64,000 nucleotides of DNA from Eublepharis macularius (taxonomy: Eukaryota; Chordata; Lepidosauria; Squamata; Eublepharidae). Below, one piece after another: positions 28,401 through 37,084 of this stretch. Positions within the stretch are counted from its first letter, which is position 1; the number at the start of each line of letters is the position of its first letter. The DNA is taken from contig NC_072800.1 of assembly GCF_028583425.1 (NCBI RefSeq), positions 93,899,001 through 93,963,000 of the forward strand, written 5' to 3'. A model generated the notes under the pieces. It was not told the DNA's origin and ran no database searches. It saw nothing but the letters and a program-made list of their open reading frames with translations. The translations under genes and the position numbers were made by a program.

Positions 28401-31400
28401 AGATTCAGCTTACATGCCCAAGTACTCCTGCTGTATGGACAAGTCATTTCACAAGATGGGAAATTTGCCACAGGTTGCAGAACGTGCTGCTGCTTCGAAA
28501 TGGCAAGGCAGGTGGGATGGGAGAACACGCTTGCTGCTTCATTTTCTCTGTTCCATCCATCTGCCAGCATTTGTCACAGAAAGAGGCGCTGGCCATCTGG
28601 GACAGGAAGCTGTTTATAACATGTTTGAGGTGAGCCGTGACAGACAGAAGCATGCAAGCTTTGTGGAGGTCTCTGGACAGACTGTATGCAAGGCCCATTT
28701 TATGCAGATTCAAGCCCGTATGCATAATGAGCACTGGTCCTATACTCGTTAATCGTATTTCTCAACACTACGCAGTTACCAAAGATGGAGGCACTTCCAA
28801 ATTCCTCACAGGCCCTGCACACATGCTTGCAACACAAGTCCCCCCACTCCACCTTATCATACTCTTGTGTCTTTCATCCTTCTCCCCATGAGCTCCAGCC
28901 TTCATCGGCTGTTGCAGAACAGACTAATGCCTCAAGCAAAGAACAGCGGCTAGGCCGTATAGGGAACTGCTAAATTAATTTTAAGACCCAGCACCGCACC
29001 GTGCAGAAAATACTCTCTGTCAAGCTTACCATTAAGGCAGCCACTGAAGGATTTCTGTACACTTCAAGCTTTGTTTGGCTTTTAATTTATTTGTTTGTTT
29101 TCGATTTTTATTCCGCCCTCCCCACACAGGCAGGCTCAGGGCGGATTACACTCAAAAACATTACAATATGATTTACACTTTAAAATAGTTTAAAATGACA
29201 ATAATAAACAGTCCCATAAATATTTAAAAGAATATAAAATAGCAGCACTCAACCAATAGAAGGTAATCGATGTACCGCCTCCTATCGCTTAAAAAAGGCT
29301 AGATAGTGGATGCCTCTAATGGGGAGGGCTCTGATTTCCTCTGGTCTATTCTGTTCGGCCGGTGGAAGCCTAGCCCAGCCTGAACCATACGCCTGGCGGA
29401 ACATCTCCGTCTTACAGGCCCAGTGGAAGGACAGTAAATCCTGCCAGGCCCTAGTCTCATCAGGCAGAGAGTTCCACCAGGTTGGAGCCAGGACCAAAAA
29501 GGCCCTGGCTCTGGTCGAGGCTAGACAGGCCTCCCTGGAGCCAGGGACCACCAATAGTTGTTTATCCCTTGATCGGAGCATCCTCTGGGGCACATACGGG
29601 GAGAGGTGATCCCACAGATACGCTGATCCAAGTCTGCATAGGTTAGTACCAAAACCTAAGCCACAATGCTCCACTCTCAAGGAACACAATGCCCGAAAAC
29701 AAGCAAAGCAAGTCATACAAATTTTTCTAGGCTCTCACCCCTTCCTGCCACACCGATTTAAAACCCCAATTTTATCACTCAAGCTAAGGGGATACTGTCA
29801 ATTTTTCACTGCCAAAGTTCAGTTTGCCAGTTCCACCACACCTACACCACACACTGAAGGTGTCGGCCAAACAGTGTTTTCATCACTCATCAGCCATTTT
29901 TGCACAGTATTCGAGCGCTATGCTACTAAGACAACCATTCCCATCCACATAGGTGGAAGGGAGGTCAGCCACAACAGAAGAATCTTGCTTGCACACAACC
30001 ACCCCTTCCCCTAACACATGCACACCGGGGGCAGGAAAGGAAGCTTCCTGTAAATTAGGAAGATCTTAGCTGGGCATCACTGGAGTCATTTAAGATATAT
30101 GGGCATACATATTCACTTTCCAGTACAGAGTGTGAGCAAATATTCACCTCTCTGTGAGTGAAAGTGAAGTATATATCTTAACAGGCATCTCTGGTACTCC
30201 TCAGATATCTTCATAACATGGCAGGATCCAGTAAGCAAGTCCTTCCGTATCTACATAGGGTTCGTTTTCAAATCACAAATCAGATCTAGCCACCGGAGGT
30301 TCCTGAGTCTCAAGCTAAATAGGGCTCACCTCAGTTCAGTTCTTTTCTACATATAGCAAAGGAGAAATCAATTCTAGCCTCGGCCCATGTAGGATCCTGT
30401 GGCCAATGCCCTCCCTAATGGCCTACACTCAGTGGCATCAGTTCATGTCCCTATGACTGTCAGATTGTTTTCCCGCCATGCCATTCACACATGCCTTAGC
30501 TTCCAGTTTACTTCTCCAGCTTTCACCCTTGTTTGTTTGCCCGAGTGCCTCCTGCAACATCTTGGCAAGACAGCACAGGAGATGAATCAATCATTCCTCT
30601 CTAGGCAGCAAGTTTCTACCATCTGCAATACTTTTAACGATACAAAAACAAAGTTAAGCAATTGCCTGTTTTGAGGGTGAACAAAGTAAAAGGCACAAGG
30701 TCTTCACGTGCTTGAGCAGTGCATTGCATTCCAATGTGTTTGTGGGGCAAGAGAAGCCAACCCAACTTCTCCAGGAGTGGTCACTCCCCATAGTAGCTCA
30801 AGATTAAACAGCCAGTTAAGGGTTTGTAAATGTAAATTTGCATACGTACATTTCAAAAGGAGGGAGCCTCTATAGGATTTCACAGGCAGCCTGCCAGGAC
30901 ACCCCTTTTCCAGTTTTATCACACCCAGTTGCTACCCACACAAGACTCCTCCTCCCAAATGGAGCCTGCCCACCCACCCCCTCTCACAGATGCACCTCTG
31001 CTTGCGCGTTTTACGATGGGAGTTCTGAAGATCCAGGAACATGGTACTGTCACCAAATCCACAAATATTTGATACTCAGATTAAAAATATATATACTATG
31101 GATTAGGAAAACTAATGTCAGTGAGATGAATGAACAAAATCAAGAAAATCATAAAAGGCTTCCTTGTCCACTGCTGTGACAATACAAACACTTAAGCCAA
31201 AATTACAGCCAAGAAAACGAGATCCAATGGCAATGATTTCCTGCCCCGGATCCCCCAGGTAGGGTCAGCTTCAATCTTTGATTCATACTGTGGACCTTGG
31301 ATTTCCAGGAAGGAAGAATTTCCTGGTTAACACACAAGGTTATAAAAACAACACTTTCCCAGTTTCAACGTAGCCAAATATACCCATTAATAAGAACTGT

Positions 31401-34400
31401 GACCTCAAAACCCAACCTTAACCCAGCAGGGTTGATGTGATAAAACTGCTAGGTGGTTGCATCTAGTACAGCTTTTATTAAGGGTGACTTCCTATTCTGT
31501 AGCTTCCTAACTAGACTCAGAGAGTATATACCCTTTTAACACAAGAAGCTGAGGCACACTCCGCTCTGGAAGGAGGCTCCTTTGACCACAGCTTTATCCA
31601 GTAGACAGGCAAACGTAAGAATGGGTGTGGAAGGACATCCCCCAATGCAACTCAGCCCAAGAGTCCTACAATCAGCAGGAAGCCCTTTGGAAAGTAATTC
31701 AGCTGGAAGACGGGGACAAGGCAGGTCGTGATTCCAAACCCTTCAGTTATAACACACTGTAACTTATACCCCCACATCGAAAGTGACTTTCCAGAGCTCT
31801 CAGCCTTAAAAGCCACAAACAATGGCTTTTAAGATGTTCCTTCAGACCCTAAAGCCATGATTTAAAAAAACAATAATTCAAACAAAAGACACTGAGTAGA
31901 GGCACTGAATTCTGAAAGGTGCCAGAGGGGATTTGAAAAGATTATAGGTAAGATCCTCCAAAATGTATTCATATTTTTAAAGAACCCATTTCCCCTCGTG
32001 CTATCAAGAAAAGGGGCACAACCTAAGCTTTCCATATAACTAAATGGTGGGATTAAGCTGGGCGTTCCTGAGCTGCTGTTGCTCCGCATGTCCACATTCA
32101 CCCATGAAGAGAAGGCCCACTTTTTCCACCCTGCAGGTGTCCTGGGAAGTTCCCATGTGCTGAATCAGACCCTCGGTTTACCTAAGCTGGTACTGTGTAC
32201 TGACTGGAAAGGACTCTATGGGGTCCCCCACAGGCTAGAAACCTGAGGTGCTGGGCACTGGGTCTGTGGGCTTTTTCATACCAACCTGGTGCCCTACCAC
32301 TAAGCTATAGTTCCCTTTCATGTTAAGTATGTCAGTCGGCCCTCTTCCTTAGCACGGGTGCATTGGTTGCTGCTATGCAAACAGGTCGCAAGTGAAGATG
32401 GGGTTGGTGCAATGGATGGGGATGTCAGGAGAGGCACCAATTGGTCTCTCAAGGAAGGAAAAGCAAGAATACTGCCCACACACTCTATGCAGTTCCTAGG
32501 AAGAAAGGGGACGGAGGGGGGAAATAAGCTTCCCAATCACAGTCTACAACCTTCTCTTGCAGTTTCCCAAAGATATCTCACTATTCACTGCACACTGAAA
32601 CAATTCAGAAGATGGCAGATAGATGGAACAGCCTAGCAGATGAGGGACATTGCAGAAAATAACAAATTTTTAAGTAGTACAGAATACAAAGCACATCTGA
32701 ACTCTAACAGCAGGAAGATCCCGGCACCGAAGCCTCTCTTGGGATCAGAATGACTCTTGTGCTAGTCTAACAAGACACCATACCAGTGTGTTTAGAATTA
32801 CTTTGTTGGAGCAAAAGTGTCTCAGCAGAGCACAACGGGAAGCTCTGCTGCCACCTTCTGAAACAGCAGTTACTGCCAATTCCTATGGCAAAAGGGCGTC
32901 AGTAAAAATAGCTCCTTTCTCACAGTTATGGCCCCAGCTGGAGAGGGCGGGGAGAGAATGGTCAGTTCAAAGGGGCTGAGCTCATAGGGTGGCTCTAACT
33001 GTAGTTCGCATCTTGGAAGCAATTTATATATAAGCTTTGGTTCTGAGCCTTCGCCTAGTCAATGTGTTCAGTTAACACAGCAATGCGGAAGCCAGCAGGG
33101 CATCTAAGACTGTGCTAAAAATTCTGAGATGCAAAGGACACTTGGAGGTAGGTTTTATAAGAAGCAGGGCTCTGCATATGAAATATGAAATTAACTGTAT
33201 CAGCAGTTCCAGGAGAAAAATGGGACAGAATGTTTGAGACCTATCTTTAGACTCACTGACACTGTTCCCAAGATGAGCGGGGGAGAGCACCAAATGAGCG
33301 GGGAGAAATTGCTGCCAGGGACTTAACCTGGGGCCTACCGAATGCAAAGCAATGCGGCCGACCACGCTCCCCACCAACGCGCTGGCAAGTGCAGCAATAT
33401 GAACAAGCCATTCTAGAAAGAGAAACTTTAAACAGCCCAAACCAGAAAACCCTTCAAAGAAAATCACTATGCTAGATGGCTTATAAGCAGGCTGTTCTCC
33501 TCTCCCGCCCACTCTCAAGTCATATTTAGAGCAGAGACTAATTGTTGTTCTACACTGAAAACCAACTAAAATTAGCTGCCACTTTTAATTAGAACACTGC
33601 TCTTGGGAAGAATCATCACCACTTTATGAGCATATGGGCTGCAACAGAGCATCGCTGACCTGCCATGATGTTTCACTCATATCTGAATGATTTCCTTTAA
33701 GCATTACCAAACCCTTGATGTGAAATCCCTGGGAAAATTAACAGCGAGTTCAGTCCCCTTATCAGTTCTTTGAGAGCTAGTATGTGTGGGTGCATGTATT
33801 TAAACATGTCTTCCCCTCTCTCTCCTTACAGACTAGTCTCCTTCCTAAAGTTCCAACCAAGAGAAAAAAACACATTTTATTTTCTGGGAAGAACTTCCCC
33901 ATTTACTTCGAGGGTGCTTTGCACCGAGTGCAAATAAACCCATTCATCCATGAAGCCCATGTTCAATCACAATAGCATGACAGGAAGTGCACAGGAAGGG
34001 TGGAAACCCAGAAGTGTTGTCAGCTTTACCCAGTAGTGAGGGGGAAATGTCAGTTTTTAGGAGCCAGGATCACAAAGCACCAGCCCTGACTAGTAGGGAA
34101 ACAATTGCAAAATCCTAGGGGCCAGGAATATCCCAGCCCAGGCCCTCCCACAGACATCCAAGGAGCGGCCACATTTGCTTTGCTAGGGTGTGCTAAGCTG
34201 TATACACAATACAGAGCAGGTCTCCTGCCTTAGTGCCCCAGTGCAGCACGTCTCACGTCTCTCCATTGCACAGAAAGTTTGGTGCCACATCTTCTGACAT
34301 TACCTGGCACAATGTGTGGTTCAATACCAGCTACATGTAGCTTCCCCCAATGACATCCTGACCTCTCTTCCATCTGCATCCTTCCCTTCTCTAACCAAGC

Positions 34401-36535
34401 AGCTCACACATCCATCCCAGGACTCCGCAGCAACATACGCCACACAAGCGGTCACACCAACCTCCCCCCACCCTCCTTGGCCCTTTTCAGCCACAGCGTC
34501 CCACCTTCTTTACCAATGCCACATTTCCCTGTTTAGTATTACAAGCAACCCTTTGCTCTCGCCTCCATCTTTCTTCACCTTACTCTCTATCAACAAAGTA
34601 TACTTAAAAAAAAAAGCATACAGAAGTGACAGAGGCCACCTTAGCCTGGGTATGCAGACAGTCAAAGCCCAATTAAATAAGAATTTAGAGAACTAGACTT
34701 CATTGATCTTATGGCTTTTTTCTGGACACTGCAGAATTATGGCTGGTTTCTTGCACTGGGGAAAAAATGACCTCATGCAGTGATATGGCTCTAGCATTCA
34801 TATTCCAACATACTGAAAAACGATGCAGCAAGGTACTGGGGCAATCTTTAGTACTCCAGCTGTTGAGGTGCATTTTCTGCATATCAGTGCTTTGTTTAAA
34901 TTCTCTTCTAGTTCAGCCACTATTTGAATGTAGAGGTGAAAATTCCGACCACCTTCTCCACTTCCTTCAAGCGTGCCATGAGGGAAGCACAGGAGAACAT
35001 AGCAGAAGGCCCCAAGTTCAATCCCGTTCCCTGGCATCTCCAGTTAAAAAGCATCGAGCAGCAGTCGATGTGAAAAACCCATGCCTCAGACCCTAGAGAG
35101 TTATTGCCTGTCAGAATAGGCAACTGATATACTAATGGCATGATGTAGTATAAGGCAGCTCTGTGTGTGTGTGTATGTGCACGTGTGTTCCTGGTCCCTA
35201 TTCTGATACACAGTGTTGTTAAACACATTAAATCATTATTCTAAAATAAAATACAAACAGATGTGAAATGCAGCTTTCTGCTGTTGGCTGTTTTAACAAC
35301 ACAGCCTTCTTCGGAAGTCAGCACACAGTATTACAAAACTAAAAAGCATGTAAGCCAGCAGAGTTTACTGTCATGTGTATGTGGTTGGAAGTGAGGACTG
35401 CATTTTCTTTCCCAGCTCTGTCTTTTGCTGTGGTTGAGTCTTTTATTGAATATTTGTTGCTCCCCACGGGGCTTTCATTAATTATTTTGATCTGCATGTA
35501 TGCAGCTTCAGGCACCACTTGGCCACAAACCGTTACAGAAAATGCAATTTATTACAATAAATAGAAGACAGGGAGTCTTTGGGGGCACAGAACCCTTATT
35601 AGACAAAAATGGAGAAGAACTATGTAAGATGCTTTGGGTCCCCATCAGAGACAAAAGCAAGGTATAAATAAAGCAAGCAAATAAGTAAGATGCAAGGGTG
35701 GGGTTCCAACTACCATCTGGGACTTGCCAGGATGGGATGGCTATCAACCCACTGCCTGGTAAAACGAGCTATTTATTTACTGAAATGCTAAAACAGAACA
35801 TAAGCAATACTAGGGCTGACATAGGAGCATATATTTAAAGCAACAGATAGTACATAAGGCAACATCCACTATGTTGACTTATGTACTATGTGCTACTTTA
35901 AATATGTGCTCCTATGTCAGCCTAGAATTGCTTATGTTCTGAAGTCTATGGTCCCTAACTCATTAGCGGAGCATCTGAGACCCCTCCCTACAATTTTTGA
36001 ATAATTTCAGCTGGGTGTATTGGTTTCCAGTCCAAGAGCAAGATCTGGGTCCAAGAGCCCCTTAAAGACCAACCAGATTTCCAAGGTATGAGCTTTCAAG
36101 AGTCAACAATCCCTTCTCTTCATATCTGATGAAGGGTGCTGTGACTCTTGAAAGCTTATACCTTGGAAATCTAGTTGGTCTTTAAGGGGCTCCTAGACCA
36201 GAATATCTAAAAATAAATGAATATATAAAATATATATAAATAAAAGTGCTATTAGAGCAGAATATAAGTAAACAAATAAAATATAAATACTCCCAGTAAT
36301 TGCAACCTGCATTCCAAATGATGACAGCATTGGACTTATGCAGCAGCCCCTTTCTCATATAAGACGGGGTTTTTCCTCCCCCTACCAAAAGCTCAAGCCG
36401 AAGCCCTCAGCGAGGAGCCCCTCCCTCTCAGCGCCCAAATAGACACACCCAGGCGGCCCCGCCCACCGGGAGGCCCCGCCCATCGCCCCCCGCCTCAGTA
36501 CTCGCCTTTTTCCCCCTCTTGCCTTCTTCCTCCAT
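1176..36535 (-). CDS. CCM2: CCM2 scaffold protein (malcavernin), complete ten-exon coding sequence
   Basis: CCM2 is a cytoplasmic scaffold that links KRIT1 (CCM1) and PDCD10 (CCM3) and binds MEKK3 in endothelial cells, restraining MEKK3 signalling and supporting vessel integrity. Ten minus-strand exons with AG acceptors and in-frame junctions sum to 1362 nt, a 453-aa protein against 444 in human. It starts [10 protein letters not shown], as in the human long isoform. The PTB domain, which binds KRIT1 NPxY/F motifs, spans roughly residues 58-240 (exons 2-6). The C-terminal harmonin-homology domain covers about 292-388 (exons 8-10). An acidic tail, conserved with human, ends CSMDHDSS. Nine extra residues lie at about 282-290. 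Intron 1 has a GC donor. No break in the frame is seen. The neighbouring MYO1G supports the identity. Homology is from memory of the human sequence; the exon structure is read directly. Confidence 0.95.
1457..4489 (-). other. CCM2: CCM2 intron 9
   Basis: A 3-kb intron. About 2845-3030 resembles the body of a tRNA-derived SINE (plus strand, 'ggactagatgggcc...tctgatccagc'). About 3728-3890 is a foldback-type repeat. I recognise nothing coding in the rest. Confidence 0.6.
3728..3895 (+). repeat. Foldback interspersed repeat, diverged
   Basis: Contains the family hallmarks 'cttaaagacca' and 'gactctcgaaagctgatca', with inner halves that are inverted relative to each other. It is related to the copy at 36,048-36,200 but more diverged. 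Confidence 0.6.
4490..4628 (-). CDS. CCM2: CCM2 exon 9
   Basis: Acceptor TTCCTAG, donor GTGAGC. It encodes [20 protein letters not shown] and then the [10 protein letters not shown]...[10 protein letters not shown] segment, which is the helical core of the harmonin-homology domain. It ends in phase 1 within a Gly codon completed by exon 10. Confidence 0.95.
4729..4867 (-). CDS. CCM2: CCM2 exon 8, with nine-residue insertion
   Basis: Acceptor TTTTCAG, donor GTAGGC. It encodes [13 protein letters not shown], then an extra SPFATQPSP (residues about 282-290), then [20 protein letters not shown] and YMMT. The extra residues sit in the linker just before helix 1 of the harmonin-homology domain. 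They account exactly for the nine-residue length difference from human CCM2. Confidence 0.93.
5599..5656 (-). CDS. CCM2: CCM2 exon 7 (58-nt exon)
   Basis: Acceptor TTTGCAG, donor GTGAGT. It encodes [19 protein letters not shown], the inter-domain linker. Both ends are split codons that close in frame with exons 6 and 8. Confidence 0.93.
6636..6771 (-). CDS. CCM2: CCM2 exon 6
   Basis: Acceptor TTTCCAG, donor GTACGA. It encodes [20 protein letters not shown] followed by [20 protein letters not shown] and LSLHS. This is the last helix of the PTB domain and the start of the linker. Confidence 0.94.
7329..7465 (-). CDS. CCM2: CCM2 exon 5
   Basis: Acceptor TTCTCAG, donor GTAAGA. It encodes [40 protein letters not shown] and LATENK, a central PTB-domain segment with a Ser-rich loop. 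Confidence 0.94.
8581..8764 (-). CDS. CCM2: CCM2 exon 4
   Basis: Acceptor CCCCTAG, donor GTAGGC. It encodes [20 protein letters not shown], then [20 protein letters not shown] and [20 protein letters not shown]. This is the beta-sheet core of the PTB domain, at 184 nt the longest internal coding exon. Confidence 0.95.
8765..10051 (-). other. CCM2: CCM2 intron 3
   Basis: Contains the foldback repeat at 8943-9182. The remainder, including 9300-9950, shows nothing I recognise. Confidence 0.6.
8943..9182 (-). repeat. Palindromic foldback element (MITE- or SINE-like)
   Basis: A near-perfect inverted repeat. The left arm reads 'agtccagtagcacctttaag', then 'actttattgtagcataagct' and 'ttcgaga'; the right arm is its reverse complement. 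A centre built from 'gatgcatc' separates them. A single-copy tail 'tgcaactacagactaaca' follows the right arm. The same unit recurs at 19,908-20,133 and 55,582-55,872. I cannot name the family. Confidence 0.75.
10052..10135 (-). CDS. CCM2: CCM2 exon 3
   Basis: Acceptor TTTCCAG, donor GTGCGT. It encodes [20 protein letters not shown] and LHLIDNAK, the first strand and helix of the PTB domain. On the coding strand a (TC)n run lies 31-54 nt upstream of the acceptor. Confidence 0.94.
10166..10189. repeat. (GA)n microsatellite next to CCM2 exon 3 acceptor
   Basis: A 24-bp pure GA run; on the CCM2 strand it is a (TC)n tract starting 31 nt upstream of the exon 3 acceptor. A CTGAC branch-point-like motif lies between the tract and the acceptor. 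Confidence 0.9.
10610..10815 (+). repeat. Interspersed repeat, family not named
   Basis: Contains 'gccgtcaagtcaccgccgac' and 'ctatggcaaccctatg', followed by 'gacctccaaaatgtcctgtc'. I recognise this as a dispersed repeat of squamate genomes. A short related 3' fragment ('gctgtgacttgacg') lies at about 24,865-24,910. Confidence 0.6.
10820..11240 (-). mobile_element. L2-like LINE 3' tail, diverged
   Basis: Begins with the complement of the common tail ('ataatctgcctttctcactg', 'gaatcaaggtgga'). Farther in it has the C-terminal LINE signature on the minus strand ('ggcaggccattccatttac'). Heavily decayed. Confidence 0.55.
11250..11466 (-). mobile_element. tRNA-derived SINE (Sauria-SINE-like)
   Basis: On the minus strand it opens 'agccagtgtgatggtgtggt', carries a B-box-like segment ('ggttcaaat'-type) and has the body 'cctcacaggttgttgtgagg'. 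This matches the general layout of the squamate Sauria SINE. Confidence 0.75.
12190..12226. repeat. CRE-like palindrome inside a dispersed repeat
   Basis: The sequence TGATGACATCACTTCC is followed after a short centre by its near reverse complement ending GATGTCATCA. Two TGACATCA-type half sites face each other. The same palindrome is found at 51,510-51,542, so it travels with a repeat. I cannot tell whether any factor binds. Confidence 0.6.
12447..12700 (-). mobile_element. tRNA-derived SINE (Sauria-SINE-like)
   Basis: The minus-strand head 'agccagtgtaatgtagtggt' is followed by 'ggtttgaac'-type B-box sequence. The body contains 'tgagccagtcacactctctc' and a tail near 'ggagaaaggcagtatgcaaa'. 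Confidence 0.75.
13298..13471 (-). CDS. CCM2: CCM2 exon 2
   Basis: Acceptor TTTCAG, donor GTAGCG. It encodes [40 protein letters not shown] and [18 protein letters not shown], the basic N-terminal region leading into the PTB domain. It begins in phase 0, matching exon 1. Confidence 0.95.
13472..18139 (-). other. CCM2: CCM2 intron 1, exon-2-proximal part
   Basis: About 4.7 kb of intron. A CA/CCCACA-rich simple repeat lies at 17,650-17,683 and a short CA tract at 17,838-17,853. Otherwise I see no recognisable repeat, exon or RNA gene. Confidence 0.5.
18140..18318 (-). mobile_element. tRNA-derived SINE (Sauria-SINE-like), diverged
   Basis: The minus-strand body motifs 'ttacagggttgatgcaagga' and 'aggtgacctcagacc', with a head near 'gatgcagtgtaggggttgg', fit the same SINE family as the copies at 11,250 and 12,447. 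Confidence 0.65.
18785..19140 (+). repeat. Interspersed repeat (LINE-derived, unnamed)
   Basis: Runs from 'gtaagagcagccctgccagg' through 'cactgcctctgatcaaggaa' to 'aaaaagtcccttcttttgtc'. I recognise this as a common squamate dispersed repeat. A related fragment with 'ggaagtgagttccacgtgct' lies at 48,235-48,380. Confidence 0.55.
19908..20133 (+). repeat. Palindromic foldback element
   Basis: Starts 'agccagaggagttagccggg', then 'agtccagtagtagcaccttt', then two inverted arms ('tttattgtagcataagcg' and 'aagcttatgtcacaataaag') around 'gatgcatc'. It is the same family as 8943-9182, in opposite orientation, and lies in CCM2 intron 1. Confidence 0.75.
20557..20772 (+). mobile_element. tRNA-derived SINE (Sauria-SINE-like)
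   Basis: The plus-strand head 'gtgatgttgcggttagtgtg' is followed by the B-box-like 'gtcggaatccccactctgcc' and the body 'cctcgcagggttgttgtgaa'. The tail is 'gggtataaataaagtgctgc'. This is the best-preserved SINE in CCM2 intron 1. Confidence 0.85.
20780..26180 (-). other. CCM2: CCM2 intron 1, central part
   Basis: About 5.4 kb with no exon or RNA gene that I recognise. A 13-base G run lies near 22,132-22,144. A repeat tail fragment lies at about 24,865-24,910. AT-rich sequence at 25,600-26,030 could be an old repeat, but I see no diagnostic ends. Confidence 0.45.
26200..26490 (+). mobile_element. Non-LTR retrotransposon RT fragment, decayed
   Basis: In shifting frames the plus strand reads fragments such as 'EYCVQF' followed by motifs like those seen near the end of CR1/L2-type reverse transcriptases. 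It is interrupted by an 11-base C run near 26,386-26,396. Assignment to a family is uncertain. Confidence 0.45.
26620..28240 (+). mobile_element. L2-like LINE, two adjoining 5'-truncated copies
   Basis: The first part (26,620-27,180) matches the 3' portion also present at 50,030-50,600. It runs directly into a second copy at 27,200-28,240. The second starts with a reverse-transcriptase segment, [20 protein letters not shown], in which YAHD stands where YADD is expected. It continues through '[20 protein letters not shown]' and ends at 'tagaaatgttttaaataaac'. Frames are broken; neither copy can be active. Confidence 0.75.
28241..29079 (-). other. CCM2: CCM2 intron 1 segment, no recognised feature
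   Basis: A short simple repeat of the type (caa/ata)n lies at 28,285-28,310 and a C-rich run near 28,352-28,375. No gene or named repeat is recognised in the rest. Confidence 0.45.
29080..29725 (-). mobile_element. L2-like LINE 3' end with C-terminal ORF remnant
   Basis: The minus strand keeps an open stretch of about 140 codons. It includes [20 protein letters not shown], then [20 protein letters not shown], then [14 protein letters not shown]. This is the well-known C-terminal end of L2/CR1-type ORF2. The 3' UTR follows toward 29,080 and ends in an AT-rich 'aaacaaacaaataaattaaa' tail. Confidence 0.85.
29726..32119 (-). other. CCM2: CCM2 intron 1 segment, no recognised feature
   Basis: About 2.4 kb of unremarkable intron. 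I see no exon, RNA gene or repeat that I can name. Confidence 0.45.
32120..32322 (-). mobile_element. tRNA-derived SINE (second type)
   Basis: On the minus strand it begins 'ggaactatagcttagtggta', an A-box-like tRNA head. It continues through 'cctcaggtttctagcctgtg' and into 'agtacacagtaccagcttag'. It is the same family as the plus-strand copy at 59,128-59,295. Confidence 0.7.
32323..34949 (-). other. CCM2: CCM2 intron 1 segment
   Basis: Apart from the tRNA-like fragment at 33,285-33,372, I recognise no feature here. Confidence 0.4.
33285..33372 (-). repeat. tRNA-like fragment, probably SINE-derived
   Basis: The minus strand reads 'ggggagcgtggtcggccgca', then 'ttgctttgcattcggtaggc' and 'cccaggttaagtccctggca'. 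The layout is tRNA-like, with a TGC-type anticodon region. The acceptor arms do not pair well and the A box is poor, so it looks like a decayed SINE head rather than a functional tRNA gene. Confidence 0.5.
34950..35165 (+). mobile_element. tRNA-derived SINE (second type), diverged
   Basis: The segment 'gcagaaggccccaagttcaa' followed by 'tcccgttccctggcatctcc' matches the B-box region of the SINE seen at 59,128. The tail near 'gtagtataaggcagctct' is also typical of it. Confidence 0.65.
35600..35690 (+). mobile_element. Sauria-SINE-like 3' fragment
   Basis: Only the tail half is present: 'tgctttgggtccccatcaga', then 'caaggtataaataaagcaag'. It matches the 3' end of the copy at 20,557. Confidence 0.6.
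35795..35940. repeat. Inverted repeat made of L2-tail sequence
   Basis: The left arm 'agaacataagcaatactagg' plus 'gctgacataggagcatat' is mirrored by the right arm ending 'ctagaattgcttatgttct'. The arms are about 45 bp. The arm sequence also occurs in the L2 tail near 62,105-62,170, so this is two tail copies in opposite orientation. Confidence 0.75.
36048..36200. repeat. Foldback element, variant family
   Basis: Inverted arms of about 50 bp: 'agccccttaaagaccaacca' and 'gatttccaaggtatgagctt' on the left, their reverse complement on the right ('gaaagcttataccttggaaa'). Related in layout to 8943-9182 but distinct in sequence. Confidence 0.75.
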
Positions 36536-36960
36536 GTCTCAGGCGGGGCCCGGAGCCATCTCCCCGCCCGGGTCCCCCGCCCCTCCGCCTTCAATGCGCC
36601 GCCATAGCCGCACCCGGAAGAGCCAGAGGCTTAACAAGGGAAAGCGGCGCCGCCGCCGCGGCAACAACTTTTCAATCCTGCCGCCATCTTGGGCGTCGGC
36701 ATTCCCGGCATGCTCCGCGCGCCCTCGCCTCAGGCAGGCCTCGCTCAGCCAGCCGCCGTTGAGAGCGGGAGGACTGACGTCAGCCCTCCAACGGCTGGCC
36801 CGCGAGAGGGAGGAAAGAGCGGCTCCGACGATCGGGCCTCCGGGCGCATGCGCAAAGACTGAGAAGTCGCCCAAGTGGATAAAAAAGGCGACGGCTGTGC
36901 GCTGCCTTTATTTCCGGTTACAGGTAGACTCTGCAGGGCAAGAAGAGTGGAAATAAAGGA
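36400..36960 (-). promoter_or_regulatory. CCM2: CCM2 CpG-island promoter and 5' UTR
   Basis: A CpG-dense block surrounds CCM2 exon 1. It includes two CCCCGCCC Sp1-type boxes (36,457-36,464 and 36,474-36,481). A YY1-type AAGATGGCGGC is read on the minus strand (36,680-36,690), and a palindromic NRF1-type GCGCATGCGC sits at 36,844-36,853. These fit a housekeeping, TATA-less promoter whose start probably lies between 36,540 and 36,700. The exact start cannot be read. Confidence 0.7.
36506..36535 (-). CDS. CCM2: CCM2 exon 1 coding part, followed by a GC donor
   Basis: The start ATG (36535-36533) opens [10 protein letters not shown], as in human (MEEEGKKGKK). The exon ends AAG and is followed by GCGAGT, a GC-class donor with otherwise strong consensus. 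The nearest GT (AGTACT, four bases on) would break the frame with exon 2. The exon lies in CpG-rich promoter DNA. Confidence 0.88.
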
Positions 36961-37084
36961 TGGGGACGAGGAGTCTTGAAGTTCGGCGGCGGTTATTGTG
37001 ACATAATTTCTGTGGACTCTAGAGTCGGTTTCATAAAATGCATGAAGGCTTATGCTGGGACACGTGTTTTATTTTTTACAGTAA

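Noticed and set aside
33285-33372. Possible functional tRNA gene on the minus strand
   Set aside because: The A box is weak, the acceptor stem does not pair, and the same sequence type heads SINEs elsewhere in the window.
36519-36956. A 145-codon plus-strand open frame over the CCM2 promoter
   Set aside because: Arg/Pro/Ser-rich translation of a CpG island, antisense to CCM2 exon 1; no conserved features.
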